This document shows, in pieces, positions 34,531-46,245 of a DNA stretch of 64,000 nucleotides. The first letter of the stretch is position 1, and the number at the start of each line of letters is the position of its first letter. Under the pieces are notes generated by a model. The model was not told the DNA's origin. It saw only the letters and a program-made list of their open reading frames with translations, and did no database searches. The position numbers and the translations under genes were made by a program. Origin of the DNA: Trichostrongylus colubriformis (taxonomy: Eukaryota > Nematoda > Chromadorea > Rhabditida > Trichostrongylidae); the NCBI GenBank assembly GCA_963978905.1, contig OZ022257.1, forward strand, positions 37,415,416-37,479,415, read 5' to 3'.

Positions 34531-34897
34531 TTGAAACTGCCAATACTCATCTCCATATCAAAAATCTACTGCGGAGTTCAACACGATGAACTTACCATAC
34601 TTATCGTTACGGCCAAGCAGTGGGCTAACCCACTTCCTGGTCCAGGATTTTCGGCTCACATGCCATCGACATTTAAAATTTCTGAATGGTTTATGAAGCA
34701 TGAGGGAAAGCCAATTGTTTCAGGTATTTTTCTACTACATGCCTCTCCGATCATGGTTGACTCAGGATTTCAGGTGCTGCACAAGATCTTGTAAAACATC
34801 TGCCCAGCATTCCATGACCTCGCGCAAGTTCATGAGCAGACCAGATGCACACGTCATACGACTGTCAAAAGAGATTGATGAAAAGCGAAAGCAATGA
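34531..34897 (+). other. Unassigned open frames inside the hAT element
   Basis: Two overlapping plus frames, one ending MSRPDAHVIRLSKEIDEKRK before a stop at about 34897, preceded by GATTTCAG. They are coding-like in composition, but no domain is recognised. They could be a captured host exon; chance is not excluded. Confidence 0.22.
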
Positions 34898-35715
34898 TCT
34901 TTTCTTCTGGTGCTCTTCGTGATGATGATATGATAGAGACATTTCATAGGGCTTTACTTTTTATTTGAACAATGTGCATTAAACAATTTACATGCACCAC
35001 TGCAACCAAATTACAACAATTCAACAACGTGAACAACAAGCATGCTTTGCTGGACTGCTTGTCTCCATTAAACGCCGTTCATAGTATGACTGGTGTAGCC
35101 TAAAATAAAAATGTATTTTTCTTCTCCTAAATGGATACCGACATGTCGTTCTTGCACGCAACAATGAACTCTATGGTAGCAATGCAATAACATAAACGTA
35201 TAGTTTACGGTAATGTGACTATCTTGGTTCTATCCGCTAGTAGATAGGCCCTTCCATAACGATGAGGTGTGTGTCATCATGGCAGCGCGATTCCATAAAT
35301 GTGGCGGTCACCTTTTCAAGATGGTCTACACCCATCTGCGATTCAGACAGCGAGGTAGCGGTGGCTCTTTTCGTGTATGAGGGGCAGATATCGACTGTAC
35401 GATGGGCTAGAGGAAATTCCCATAAAATTATCGCTTAGCTACAGATGCGACCCCCCCCCCTCCTGTCCGGTCGAGTGCGACCCCCCCCCGTCGAGGAATC
35501 CTCGACTCCCGGAGTGCCCTGTGGCAAAGGTCACTCAACTCGCAAGGATCACTTTGCTCGTGGCTAGGAGCAATGAGCAAAATATTATTTATGTGTTCCT
35601 CCATAAGCGAAAGCAAGCCGTGTTTCATTACCTTTACTTTAACATTTACAACGGTATAGCTTGAGTGTTCTTTAGAAAGAGACAAGCTCGTATATCCTGC
35701 ACCGGAAATCCGCAT

Positions 35716-36111
35716 TCATACAGATATGTTTAAAGCATGGTAATATTGAAGCCGACGTAGTCGGGCTTCAGCATACCTAAGGCTTTTTCTGCGTCTACAT
35801 TCAACAATAGCGCCTTCCGTGATGAGTCTTCCGTTTGAAGCTCTTTGGGCTGACATTTTGTCCACGAAGTCGCTGACCTCTTTCTCAGACAACGCTCTTA
35901 TCGTGTCAATGTCAATTTCCACGTCCTAAGATAAGTCAGGAGGAATTCAAAGGGAAAGATATGTCGAAGAGCACCACCTGTTATGAAGCGCTTCAACTAC
36001 CCAGTTTAAAATAGAACATTTGTTGGTGCCTAAAGGTACAAAAAGAGTGCAAAATACAAAAAAGGCAATAATGATTGGTTTTGGTGGGGCAGCCACATCT
36101 ACCGGAACAAC
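35716..36111 (-). CDS. Two terminal exons of an unidentified gene
   Basis: Exon 36001-36111 follows a CTCTACAG acceptor and runs 37 codons: a proline-rich start (VVPVDVAAPPKP), then a hydrophobic segment (IIIAFFVFCTLFVPLG), ending at TGG before GTAGTT. After a 75-base intron with CTTAG, exon 35716-35925 stays in the same frame and encodes a charged, probably helical tail (IRALSEKEVSDFVDKM and RRKSLRYAEARLRRLQ) ending in a stop. Phases match (0/0). The combination suggests a small single-pass membrane protein with a basic cytosolic tail, but I do not recognise the family. Upstream exons were not identified. Confidence 0.4.
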
Positions 36112-36457
36112 CTGTAGAGTGAAAATGAAATTTCATGACCTTCCCACCAATGCAAGTCCAAGCCTCGACAATTGTCTGCTTCAGCACTTTTCATTTTTGG
36201 TAATGGTTGATAACACTTCAGATCCTATTCACAGCTTTGATATCAGGGCCACAAGTTTTCCATAGCGGAGTGGGATTGCAACCAGAGTCGTGTCGTCAAG
36301 GAAAATTTTCAAGCATTAGATTTCCCAAAAGGTATCGATCCATATGACCTCCTTCCTCAGGTTCCGGTATGTTTATGGTTTTCTACACAGTCAATGCGAT
36401 TCAACGGCAAAATTAAGAGTTTACTGTCAAGAAAAACCGAGGCCATGCTCGTGACTA

Positions 36458-37133
36458 TTAGGTCTGTGCAGAATAAACGGCCGAAACGTAACTGGCCATC
36501 ACTTCGCTCAGACACAACTTAATTTGTCGAAATAGAAACCATTCGAATCTACAGAATTTCGCAAACGATCTGGTAAAGAAAATATGCCATCACGATCAAA
36601 TTCTGGATTGCGAGAATTCATAAAGTCAAGGATGGCATTTTTACCGTGCATAGTTTTTCTGCCGCAGGTTTGCATCAAGAACCAGGAAAAAGTGGTAATC
36701 CGTCAGGGATAGGTCTGGGGAATAAGGAGGGTGAGGGAGAGTCTCGATGCCTAACTGCATCAGTTTTTGCCGGGCGCCAAAACAAAGGAAAACCCCATAG
36801 TTCGCAAGTCACCCGGCAGAAACTGATCGAGACTCTCCCTCACCCCCTTATTCCCCAGACCTATCCCTGACGGCTTACGAATTTTTCCCGGTTCTCGATG
36901 CAAACCTGCGTCCCAAAAAATTCGCCGAAACTATGCAGTTAAAACCATCGTAGACTTTATTAATTTTGCTATCCAGAATTTTATCATGATTGCATATTTT
37001 CTTTACCAGATCGTTGGCAAGGTTGTGTAGATTCGAATGGTTTTTATTTCGACAAATAAAGATGTGTCTGAGCCAAGTTATGGCGTTTTGAAAATAGTAG
37101 TCCGTTTTGGCCATTTATTCTGCACAGACCTAA
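36458..37133. mobile_element. Fold-back element made of inverted mariner 3' ends, copy 1
   Basis: The ends TTAGGTCTGTGCAGAATAAA are perfect inverted repeats. Each arm of about 320 bp is the last part of the same mariner gene facing inwards or outwards, with CCAGATCGTTGGCAA and GTAGATTCGAATGG recognisable in the right arm and their complements in the left. Only about 40 bases separate the arms, so a transcript would fold into a long hairpin. No intact protein is present. Confidence 0.78.
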
Positions 37134-38639
37134 CACATAAGGAAACAGGAACCTAACGAGGCGTCGCCGACTATGGGCTCATCTTTCCACGGCAGAAGAG
37201 AAGGATAAAAGTGTAGGATAAGTAGACAGAAGATAAGTATAGATAAAGATAGCAATAGACAGATATTAGCCAATATACTAAAATATCTAGCTGTGAAGAA
37301 GCGGGTGACATAGCAGATAACGGTATGGGCCATGAGAGTAGTATGACAATGATGAAAGAGATAGAAGCCAGATAGCGACTTTATGAGCGCGGTATACATA
37401 TTGCCTCTAGTAAATCCAAAAGCCTTCCATCGATTAACTGAGCTATTCCATATCCTCAGAGAGAAGGAGTTAAGTGGTGAGATCTTTCATGATTAATCGA
37501 AAAAAAAACGATCCATTCTTTTCTGAAATGCCTTCAGTACCTATCATTTGCTCCAGTAGTCCAACGGGGTGGCGAACAAAATTGATCGGCCTCGCTGTGG
37601 GATGCGCCATGCATGCATGAGAGTCTCATTCGTCTCAGTGAATGAAAACGCTTTCACGACTAGTACAGTGGCCTATTACACCAGTCTGCTGATTGATAGG
37701 GTGTGAAAAAGTCCATCTCAGCTAATTTTTCGCTTTCATCCATAGTTTCTTGGGCATTCATCCATGCTGTAACCCATAGATGGATAATGCTCCCCGCGAC
37801 TAACCGGTGAAAGTCGGAGGTCACTTTCATATTTTCATAGACCTACCACCACGGCATAAGTTATGGGCCTTCGGTTACAGGAGCATCACACTTTGTTCAC
37901 AGTCAACAGTTCCAAGAGAACCAAAGGTACAGCGTGACCTCTGACTTTCTTTAACATGCGTTGTCCGTACGCTATCCTCACTACAGCGTCGTTAAGCTCC
38001 TATCTTGAGAGTTTTGTGTGTCATCTTGTTTCCTTTTCGTGCGGTGCCTATTCCTGTGTATCCTTCGCAGTTTTTAAGTGAAGATGGAATTGAATATAAG
38101 TTTCTGATATGAGCTCAGCTAGTCAGTTTTATCACATCTCCTCTTCACACTCCGGATCCGCGGTCTGAGGAATCATTGATCACTGACTATCTCTATGATT
38201 ACGACCTCCCTCTCAGCAAACCAAATATGCCCACTGTCGAAGATTCCTCGGCGGGGGCTTGACCCTAATTTCAAATACACTTTCGTCGAGTAACCCATTG
38301 AAGTTTTAGCGTTTTAGCGTTTTCCTGCAAGACGTGAGTTTGACGACCCTACCGCTCCAGAAAGGCAATCGGTGATTCGGCAAGAGTCTAATCTGCTGTT
38401 CTTGAAAGCAAAAATCAGTGCGACGTCATTGTGAAATGCATTTTAGGCCAATACCCTTCCGCCATCGAAACAGTCACTGCTGGAGTAGATCACGGCTGAA
38501 ATTGATCGGCTCAGTTCACAAGTCACGCCACAACTTCTATCCCTCAGATTCGTACAAATGAACTATCCCAGACCCAAATGTACAATCCTGATGGAATTAT
38601 TTCCACGGTGCGACTGTGTTGCAAAAATGTTCAATCCAT
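37134..38639. other. No gene supported
   Basis: A hydrophobic minus frame at 37130-37399 is the only long ORF and has no splice or start context that I trust. Confidence 0.4.
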
Positions 38640-40625
38640 TAGGTGCTTAAAGACAGCTTTAGGGGTAATGTGATAATGGAGAATCCCTTTAGGATGTCAC
38701 TCAAATGGTAGTCCTGGGCCTAAAAGGCTAACCGAAATCCCGGTGAAAAAGCGCCCCTCCAAGCTGTGGGAACGCCGCAAAATGCCGCAACCGCCCATCT
38801 GTCCCGCCTCTTGCTAAGTCGATCCCGCCTCCCGATGACGTAATTCCCGATTGACTGGGGTGGGAGTGGCCAAGGAGATACGGCAGGATCGTTTGCGGCG
38901 AGCTTTCGCAGTTTTAGCTTGAAGCTCACTCCAAAAGATAGATGCTGTCGTATTTCCAAACCTCAGGTTCCGGTATGTTCCCTTGTGTTTACTTGGCAGC
39001 ATGCCAATGGAAAACTAGATCAGACTACTCCCCTCTTGACGGACAGGTCGTCCGCGTCGTGAATTAAGGAAAGGGGGTCCTACTCCTCGGGCTTTTGGCC
39101 AATTCCATCCGTTGTTTCTTCACTGTTCTGTTACTAGGGATCTCGACTTTCACATTCCCTACTTCTTTTACTTTACGTCCGACATTCCCCTAATGCTGCC
39201 TTTAAGTTCAACTCTACGAATTGAAGTCATGCCACTTCACTTTGGGCTGCGGGCCTCGGAAACTTCTCCGCTATCAGCTTGGTAATGTTGCTACTTCTTT
39301 AAAGGATCCGGAAGGGGTCCGAAACAAGAGGTAAATGCAAAGAAATGAGCATTTGTAACGAACACTAAAGGTCAGAAGCGATAATTGGTGAAAAAACCCG
39401 GCTCAAAAGCGCGACGCGGCGGTGTGAATTCGCATCCCATTCGCATCGTCACACTGACTTTCCGAGCTGTCCGCTGCAGGAGACGGGACGGGGGCCAACG
39501 TTAGTTGTGGAACCTGACTCCCAACGCAGAAGAGTGGCCATTCTCAACTACATATGCATTCATGAAAGTATCTAGAAATAGTACAGCAAAGGACAACGGA
39601 AGCAGTAAAGGGAAAAAACAACTTTATGATAGAAACACCTCCTCTTGGCATCATGCCGAGGCGTCAAATTGGCGAGTTTGGGCAATGGTGGCCACTTGAA
39701 CTCGTACTAACTACGTCTGATCTACCGTGAGTCAAAATCATCCCCTTCCGATATCTTTAAGCTGCTTACCGCCCTGATCTCGGATACTGAGGAGCTATAT
39801 TTCGAGCAAAACTGGTCCAGAAGGAGGTGGTGTTGGACGTGACCGTCACAGCACTGTTTTCGTGAGTGAAGGTAGTAACTTTAAAGACACACCACACGAT
39901 AATCAGATAAGTGGCTTACTTTCTTGGGGCAAGCACGTCCTAAGATAACTAAACTCTTACGTTAGGTCCTTGGATAACTGCTCGGGCAGCACCCTTTTGC
40001 GGCCGCACGGAGTATCCTCACATTTTTGTGTCTGCTTGAACACATCAAAGCCAGGGGCACCCAACCAGATCACACATGGCCTCATACGAACAAAATTCCA
40101 ACTTGAAACTCCCGTGGACAGGGAACTAGCGATAAGAGAAGATAGTTAAAGACAGCATTAGGGGTAATGTGGTTATTGAGAAATCCCTGAAAGAAGTCAC
40201 TCACATGGAAACTATGAGCCTAAGAAGGCTATGTTTGGCGAAATGCCGGTGAAAAAGTGCGCCTCCAAGCTGTAGAAATGGCGCAACGGATAAGAACTGA
40301 CGCCTTTAGATGCTCGACCCCGCCTTCAAACGACGTGATACCTGGTGGGCTACTATGAGAGCGGCCAAGATGCGGTGAGATCGAAGGTATTGCGGCGCGC
40401 TTTTGCTGAAGCTCATCCAGAAAATTGGCGCTACAGGTTTCCGAACAATACTTTGTATTTACTTGGTAACATGCCAATGGAAAGCAAATCCGAACTACCC
40501 GTCTCTCAACAAAGATCGTCCGCGTCGAGAATCAGCGGTGGGAAGGAGGTCCGATTACTCGGGTTTTTAGCCATTTCCATCAGTTTTTTTTCACCATCGT
40601 ATTACTAAGCACCTCGACTTTCATA
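38640..40625 (+). repeat. Repeat family A, two direct copies with family C between
   Basis: 38640-39160 and 40143-40625 are diverged direct copies (TAAAGACAGC, TAGGGGTAATGTG, GGTGAAAAAG, CATGCCAATGGAAA, CCTCGACTTTCA). A partial third copy is at 52440-52565. 39636-39752 is a piece of family C (see 11448). The sequences are non-coding, about 480-520 bp, with no inverted ends found; the type of element is unknown. Confidence 0.6.
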
Positions 40626-43423
40626 TAAACTTTTATATTTCTTTTACCCTTCGTCCAAATTTCTTGAGGGTGCACCGTGCATCCGTAACAAAAGTGCAGT
40701 CTGAGTGGTTATCAAAAGACCTACGCCACAAAAAAGCAAGCCACTATCTAACTCTGGTGCGCCTCAGGCGGAGTCACAAAACCTAATACCATCTAAAATA
40801 ATTGAGTGGTTCTGAAATTCGAATAATTTTAATGCAACGGCACTGAACACGGAGGTCTTCTGATTTTCCCCACAGCCTCCGTTTGAACGCAGCAGTACGA
40901 TACCTGAACTCATGGCTTTTTGGCCGGAGCACAAAAAAGGTCTCGAGGCCTATTGAATGCTCCCGAAGGTATGTTTGAGAAACATATTATTCTCCATATA
41001 ACCTCAGAAATATGGATCTTCGTCTTGTCCAAGGTGACCTTACAACATGCAATGTTGTAGAAAAAATACTTCAGGTAGTAAAATAGTAAAAATGTGCAAA
41101 AAATGCAAAAAAAAATCGAGAAGAAAGATACCACGAAGTTCGAACACGGTGGTTGGCTCAAGTGAGAAATCTACACGTGACTTAGAAATGGTTTCCTCTA
41201 CCTTGCTTTTAAAAAAGCTCGAAATTTTGGAGTGTTGTCATAATGGTGAAACTCACTGCATTCTCGATTAGAAAGCGGATAGTTCAAAAGCATGGCAATC
41301 AGAGCTGCTATCGGAATGGTGGGGGGCATCTTACTGCCGCACATCTGAGCATTTGGTGGGATTTCCGAAGTATCAGTCTTCACACACCGGTGTATAATTT
41401 TGCCCAAACCGCCCTAGTGAAAGAAAGGAGGGGCTCTTTTTAGTCTTCCAGGTTTAGGAAAAGATAATGTCTAGGCGGAGTCAACGTCGATAGTGGGATG
41501 ACCCTCCCTCGATAGCGAACAATTAAGGATGGCATCTTTTCTCAAACAGATACAGTCTCGCACAACATCAAAATTCTAATTCCACAGCTACATCGTTGAT
41601 TTTTACTAACACGTGGGCTTCAGTGCTCCGTTCTTGCTAACGATACGTAAGAAAACTTTATCTGGCAGCGTATTGTATGAGATTTTACAACTTTTTGGAA
41701 TTCGAAAGATTCTTCATTATGCCAAGTATGTGAACACTTGATAATTACGCACAAATGTCGCCGAGATTTAAAATCATTAGTTCCCCCGAAGTCTCGTGCT
41801 AGCTAGAACACCCTGTTTAGTATTGTGTGAACCAAGTTCTCAATAGTTGCTTTATCGATTCAAAGGATAAAGGATAAAGTTTTTGGCGTTAATCAGTCCG
41901 TTCCTGGGATGCCCCGCACATTCTAGTTCCAATCCGAATTGTGTTGGCTGGTGAATGCGATGCGGCCTATACAATGGCTTGCGGTGGCTATCCGATGTCC
42001 AAGGCACTGCTTTGAAGGCACAATTCACGATAATTTTGATGGGTTGTCGAGCTAACAATAAGTACGGTTTGTGGATGTGCTGAAGAACAATAAGTGAAGA
42101 AGAAACCCCAAAAAATCTTCAAAAACGCTGAAAATAGGGCCTTTCTTGTTCGGGAAATTGTACGAGATTACCATCCAGAAGTGAGCGTTCGGACGAGTTT
42201 TGCAAAAGTTGGCTTCTTGCCAGCTTTTATGTTCGGCTCGATGGACCCATCACTCATTTGATTCCTGCGCCGCAATACGCTGATGATATTATATTCCTAC
42301 TGTTAATTCTTGCTGTCCTGATTTCATAGCTGAGTTTCCTATCTGTGGTCATCAACTGTCACTCCATTATTCTATCTATTATCTTCTCTAATGACACCTT
42401 GGATTAGGTGAGTTGTTCCGTAGTTACTTTGAATGATCTTTCTGCACCACTTTTCAATTATCCTATTATTCCATTTTCTTTGTACATGATTATGTTCCAC
42501 ATGTCTTTGAACATTTCGACCAGCTGTTATAGGGCAATGTCTTTGATGCGTTCCTATTTTTGTCAGGGACTCTCTTTGACATTGTTGCAAAAAGTGCGTC
42601 GCTCTGCATGATGCATATTTGTTGCTCTAGTGAACAAGCGCTCTTCTCTTCTTTTCTCCTCTTCACTATTTATGACTTATTGCCACCGCTACTCCACCGA
42701 CCAGGCAAAGCGGCAATAAATACCCAAGGCGCAGTGTTCAAGGCGAGTTTGACCACGGATCATTTCCTTGAAAGTCGATCCTATCATTCATGCTGAACAT
42801 TTCATCCAGTTCTGATTTCTTTTATCGCCTTCAATAGTGTCTTTAATGGACGCAATGTTTAGTGAAAGGAGCTCGAACTTTGACGCACAACGCTGGTCTC
42901 ACTTGACGTGCTCACAGCACGCATTCAACAGAGTCCACCAAACACCGTTTCCTTGTTTTCTTCTTTCATTCACAGTAAACTCATCTGCATTTTGTGACAG
43001 AAAAGAAACATCGCTCCTACTAATGCTTTAAACAAACCATACCATTGTAGAAATTCAGCCATTTCCATTCTTTTGAGGTCTGGTAATCGGTACCGCTTAG
43101 ATAAGCTATGTGTTTTGTGCAAAAAGATAAACAGTTTATTAAATCACCGACAGGTGCCAGAAATATCAAAAAGAAATGATAAAGTCAATTTTCAATAATC
43201 AATGTACCTCACCAAGTGGGTAAAACTCAACAGCGTAATGTACATGGTAAAATTGAGTAAACTCAACAAAGTGTCAACAATTAACTATCCATAACAGTAG
43301 ATGATTTTAACCTTGAAATAGAATCTAAAGTGAGATCATTCGTAATGCCATTTCAAACAGCTGCCGATTCAATTCAGCAAGCACTGACGGAAGATGAGTG
43401 ACAATTTTGAAATTCTCACCAAC
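40626..43423. other. No gene supported; one dispersed repeat copy
   Basis: 42100-42280 matches 3600-3790. Several short minus frames (41198-41407, 41852-42058, 42372-42590) have no motif. Further 5-oxoprolinase exons expected downstream of 43424 were looked for and not found. Confidence 0.4.
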
Positions 43424-44084
43424 CGAATATCATCAATAATTATGTCACGGTCTTCCAACACGAAGCCGAACGCCCTATTGTATATAATGTAGAAGGTTTT
43501 TACGAAGTTGTTCAGTGTTTGAGGATCCTGAAATACAATTCCTCACTTTTGGGTATACGAGCAAAAGTAATACTAAAATAACCTTTGGATCATAACCGGC
43601 TGTGATATAGCACAATCCGTTCTAGCGAAGCGCATACGCAAAAAAGGTTCACAGTGAGCATCCTCGAAGCCTTGTCCTTTGAGATCATTCGTGGACTTTT
43701 CTGATAGCGAATTGCTAGGCAAACTTTGGCACCATGTGTAAATAATGGAAGGGTATGCTGATGCGTGTTTCCTTAATTAACAAGAGCTGGTATACACACC
43801 GGGTGAGTACAAGAGGTTAATGGGTTCCTGCACCTCGCTCACCACTTTACCCATTGCGAAACCATAGGCAGTCAGCAGAATTGCGTACTTAAGGATCGGA
43901 ACGGTATTGATACTTGAATGCCGCAAGAAAGAAGCAGTCACCAGGTGCCCAGGAAACATAGAAAGGATTGCACTAACACTTGAAAGGTAAAATTACCAAG
44001 GCTCTGAGCGATGGCGCACATGTGCTGTCCGCCAGCTCGTCCGAAAACAGGCGAATATGGGTGCAGAGGCAGCATAGCCTCGAC
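43424..44084 (-). pseudogene. 5-oxoprolinase-like gene remnant (four exon-like blocks)
   Basis: The family hydrolyses 5-oxoproline with ATP in the gamma-glutamyl cycle; full proteins are about 1,290 residues. Blocks in order: 43997-44084 with FGRAGGQHMCAIAQSLG (family FGGAGGQHACAIA); 43800-43912 with LLTAYGFAMGKVVSEVQEP and LLYSP; 43597-43700 with LRMRFARTDCAI (family LRY-x-GTDCAL); 43424-43527 with RAFGFVLEDRDIIIDDIR. The last three boundaries can be phased together, but the first and second blocks cannot (phase 1 against phase 2), and conserved glycines and a histidine are replaced. Only the middle of the protein is readable. A decaying or diverged partial duplicate is the best reading. Weak echoes of the N-terminal region lie at 44185-44330 and 45060-45260. 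Confidence 0.68.
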
Positions 44085-45424
44085 CTGGAAAGTGTCGATA
44101 TTGTCTACTTTTCAAAGGATAGAAAACGAAATACATAATTCCAAATATGAGCCTTCCCGTGACGTGCTAGAGAACAGCCGAGTGTCACCTATCTAATTTG
44201 TGGATGAGGGCGAGGAAGGCATACGGGCAAGATTTAAGGGTAGATTTACTAACAGGTTCAGAATCAAGAGTTTCGAAAGTCACGTTCGAAACGATATCAC
44301 TGTTGGACCTGAGCAGAAAAATTATTGCCGCTTGCATGAGACGATGGTGAAGATCTATGCGAAATAGAAATTTATAGAGCAGACAAAATAAAAGAGAATT
44401 CCCATTGATGAACCTAAGGGACAAGGAACGCACAAATCTTTTCGAGTTTCGTAGCCTTCACGGCACTTTACATGGCCTTCACAACGGCACTCATGCCACT
44501 TGTTAGTCAGTTCTGAAAAAAAGAGTCAAGGAAGATCAACAGAAATAGCTGGCGAAGCTCCTAGCCATCACAATTTTGCAGAAACAAAATGCTACCTGTG
44601 TCAAAATAGAAATAGCAGTGACGCGGAGGACAGTAACAAAAATAAAAGTAAAGAAAAGATGAATTTCAACCTTGTGATGCTTACTGTCAGAGACATAGTG
44701 CCATAACCTCAACCCTGTTTCAATTACTGGGGAGGTAGTGCTTGGAAAACACGCTGCCTGAAACAAATTTTAAAAGTGGGAGCACCATATAAAACAGAAA
44801 TTGCATGCCCAATCATCGATATCACTAGAAAACTAGAAAGCACAAAGGGAAAGCGGAAAGGAGAGTGCATTTTGCTTGGAATCTAGGGCACAACACAAGC
44901 ACCGTGAACACATGCAAGAAGGATAACCTCGACCTAAGGCGACACTTTACAATGATTGAACAGACGAGATATGGAAATTCAGATATGTATTCAAAAATTC
45001 GGAAAAGCTTGCACAACTTTACAAGATAGCAACCGGAAAGGAGTTAAATCGCGATGTGAATATTTGAAAAATATGACGCCAATGCAATCCTAGAGAAAAC
45101 AAGTTTAGTTGCCCACAAAAAGAGCGTTATCATGAGCGCTACTGCTGTTCTTTCAGACAGATAGCTTACCAAAGATATCACGGTAGAAGTGATATTACTT
45201 TTGAAACTAAGCAACGCGCGAAAACAAATACGATTACAGAGATGTGAAAAACAATGAATGCGCACGAAGGACCAGCTGATTTTAAGATTACTACACCCTA
45301 CAATGAATCAAGCAACGAGTGCGCGCAGATTAGCCATCTGAGGCACGGTTTGTTCAAGATGGCGGAGGGGGTGTAGGAAATCTTGAAACGGTGACCCTCA
45401 TCTTAATTACTTGTTTTGTTCTCG
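44085..45424 (-). pseudogene. Possible decayed N-terminal traces of the 5-oxoprolinase remnant
   Basis: Minus frame 45060-45260 reads LSERTAVALMIT where the family has LERKGERVALLVT. Minus block 44185-44320, after a TTTCTGCTCAG acceptor, reads VTFETLDSEPV near where the family has THVSLSSEAM. Both lie in the correct order and strand, but similarity is low and neither block alone is convincing. Confidence 0.25.
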
Positions 45425-45692
45425 CGTAAGACACATACAGTCGTCGCAAAAGTGGCACAGTTTTGCTGTAGGGGAGACAGATATCTGTCCGCGTAGTATA
45501 CTTATATGATCCTCCTTATCGCGAATTGTGCCTTTAACCCTCCTTGACGAGTCTGGTACCAATTTGCCAACTCCGAAGGAATGGAAGGCTTGGTTGGCAT
45601 GGGCGGGCGTTGATGCGGGATTTGATCCCCGCACCATGAGAGTTGGGTGTGCGCCACTGGTCACTACACCACCTCCGCCCCCTTTATCGACT
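45425..45692 (-). repeat. tRNA-derived SINE, copy 1
   Basis: The minus strand begins GGGGGCGGAGGTGGTGTAG, with A-box-like TAGTGACCAGTGGCGCA and B-box-like GGGGATCAAATCCC at tRNA spacing. A unique body follows (CCAACCAAGCCTTCC, TTGGTACCAGACTCGTC). The pattern of tRNA head plus an unrelated body with TTGGTACCAGACT is one I associate with strongylid nematode SINEs. A second copy is at 59435-59598. Confidence 0.65.
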
Positions 45693-45734
45693 TGGTCGGA
45701 GGAAAGTGTAGCTGCTTATTTCGGTTCGTTCATG

Positions 45735-46245
45735 GCCCTTTGCTGCCTGTTACTTTAGTGGATTCTCCAAACAGTAATCGCCATGGATTTTCCATTGGAT
45801 CCTAGTCAGGGGAGCAGGCTGGCCAATCCGTTACCTTGACTTCGTTACGTTTAAGTCATTTTTCGATTGTATACGAGACGTGAAATGCAGCATTGTCCCG
45901 TTGCTCTTGACTGTCCATATTGCTCGAAGAGAATGTAAGCGCTACTTTTCGCTGCTCATGAATACATTCCAAACCATCAACGGGCCACCTCTAGAGTTAC
46001 CTCCCGAAAACCTGCGTAGGGCACAGCGTATTTCCCTCCAGAGGTGGCTTAGCCCATCTGGTCTGTCAAGATCGAACTTCCTCTCATTAGCAAAGAAAAT
46101 TATGAAGAAAACGTGCTCAAAAATTTGCTTTTTTTCAAAGAGCACCAAGAATTGCTTGACTACCACCTGCTTGACGAGATTACCACGCGGGAACTTCCTT
46201 TTGCTTAGCGGAATACCGCGTCTCTTGGACTGCTTCCTCCTTCCT
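45735..46245 (-). mobile_element. Tc1-like transposase remnant
   Basis: The minus strand reads FANERKFDLDRPDGLSHLW and RRFSGGNSRGGPLMVWNVF, matching the Tc1/Tc3 signature FSDEKKFNLDGPDG ... GGGSLMVWGAFS around the first aspartate. Further on, DWPACSPD, a stop, DPMENPW corresponds to DWPAxSPDLNPIENLW around the last catalytic residues. Stops and frame changes make it dead, and no terminal repeats are seen. The SINE at 45425-45692 abuts it. Confidence 0.75.

Larger units (their letters stand above)
32201..35521. mobile_element. 3.3-kb hAT-type element, no transposase recognised
   Basis: The ends CAGGGCACTC and GAGTGCCCTG are perfect inverted repeats, extended imperfectly by a GTCGAGGA block. 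They are flanked by a perfect 8-base duplication TGGCAAAG (32193-32200 and 35522-35529). Ends beginning CAGGG with 8-bp duplications are the signature of hAT transposons. TGCGACCCCCCC occurs twice near each end in direct orientation, and GTCGAGGAAA recurs internally at about 33800 and 33960. No BED finger or hAT dimerisation domain is seen. The interior holds an exon-like array (32490-33600) and a few open frames, so it is non-autonomous. Confidence 0.85.
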
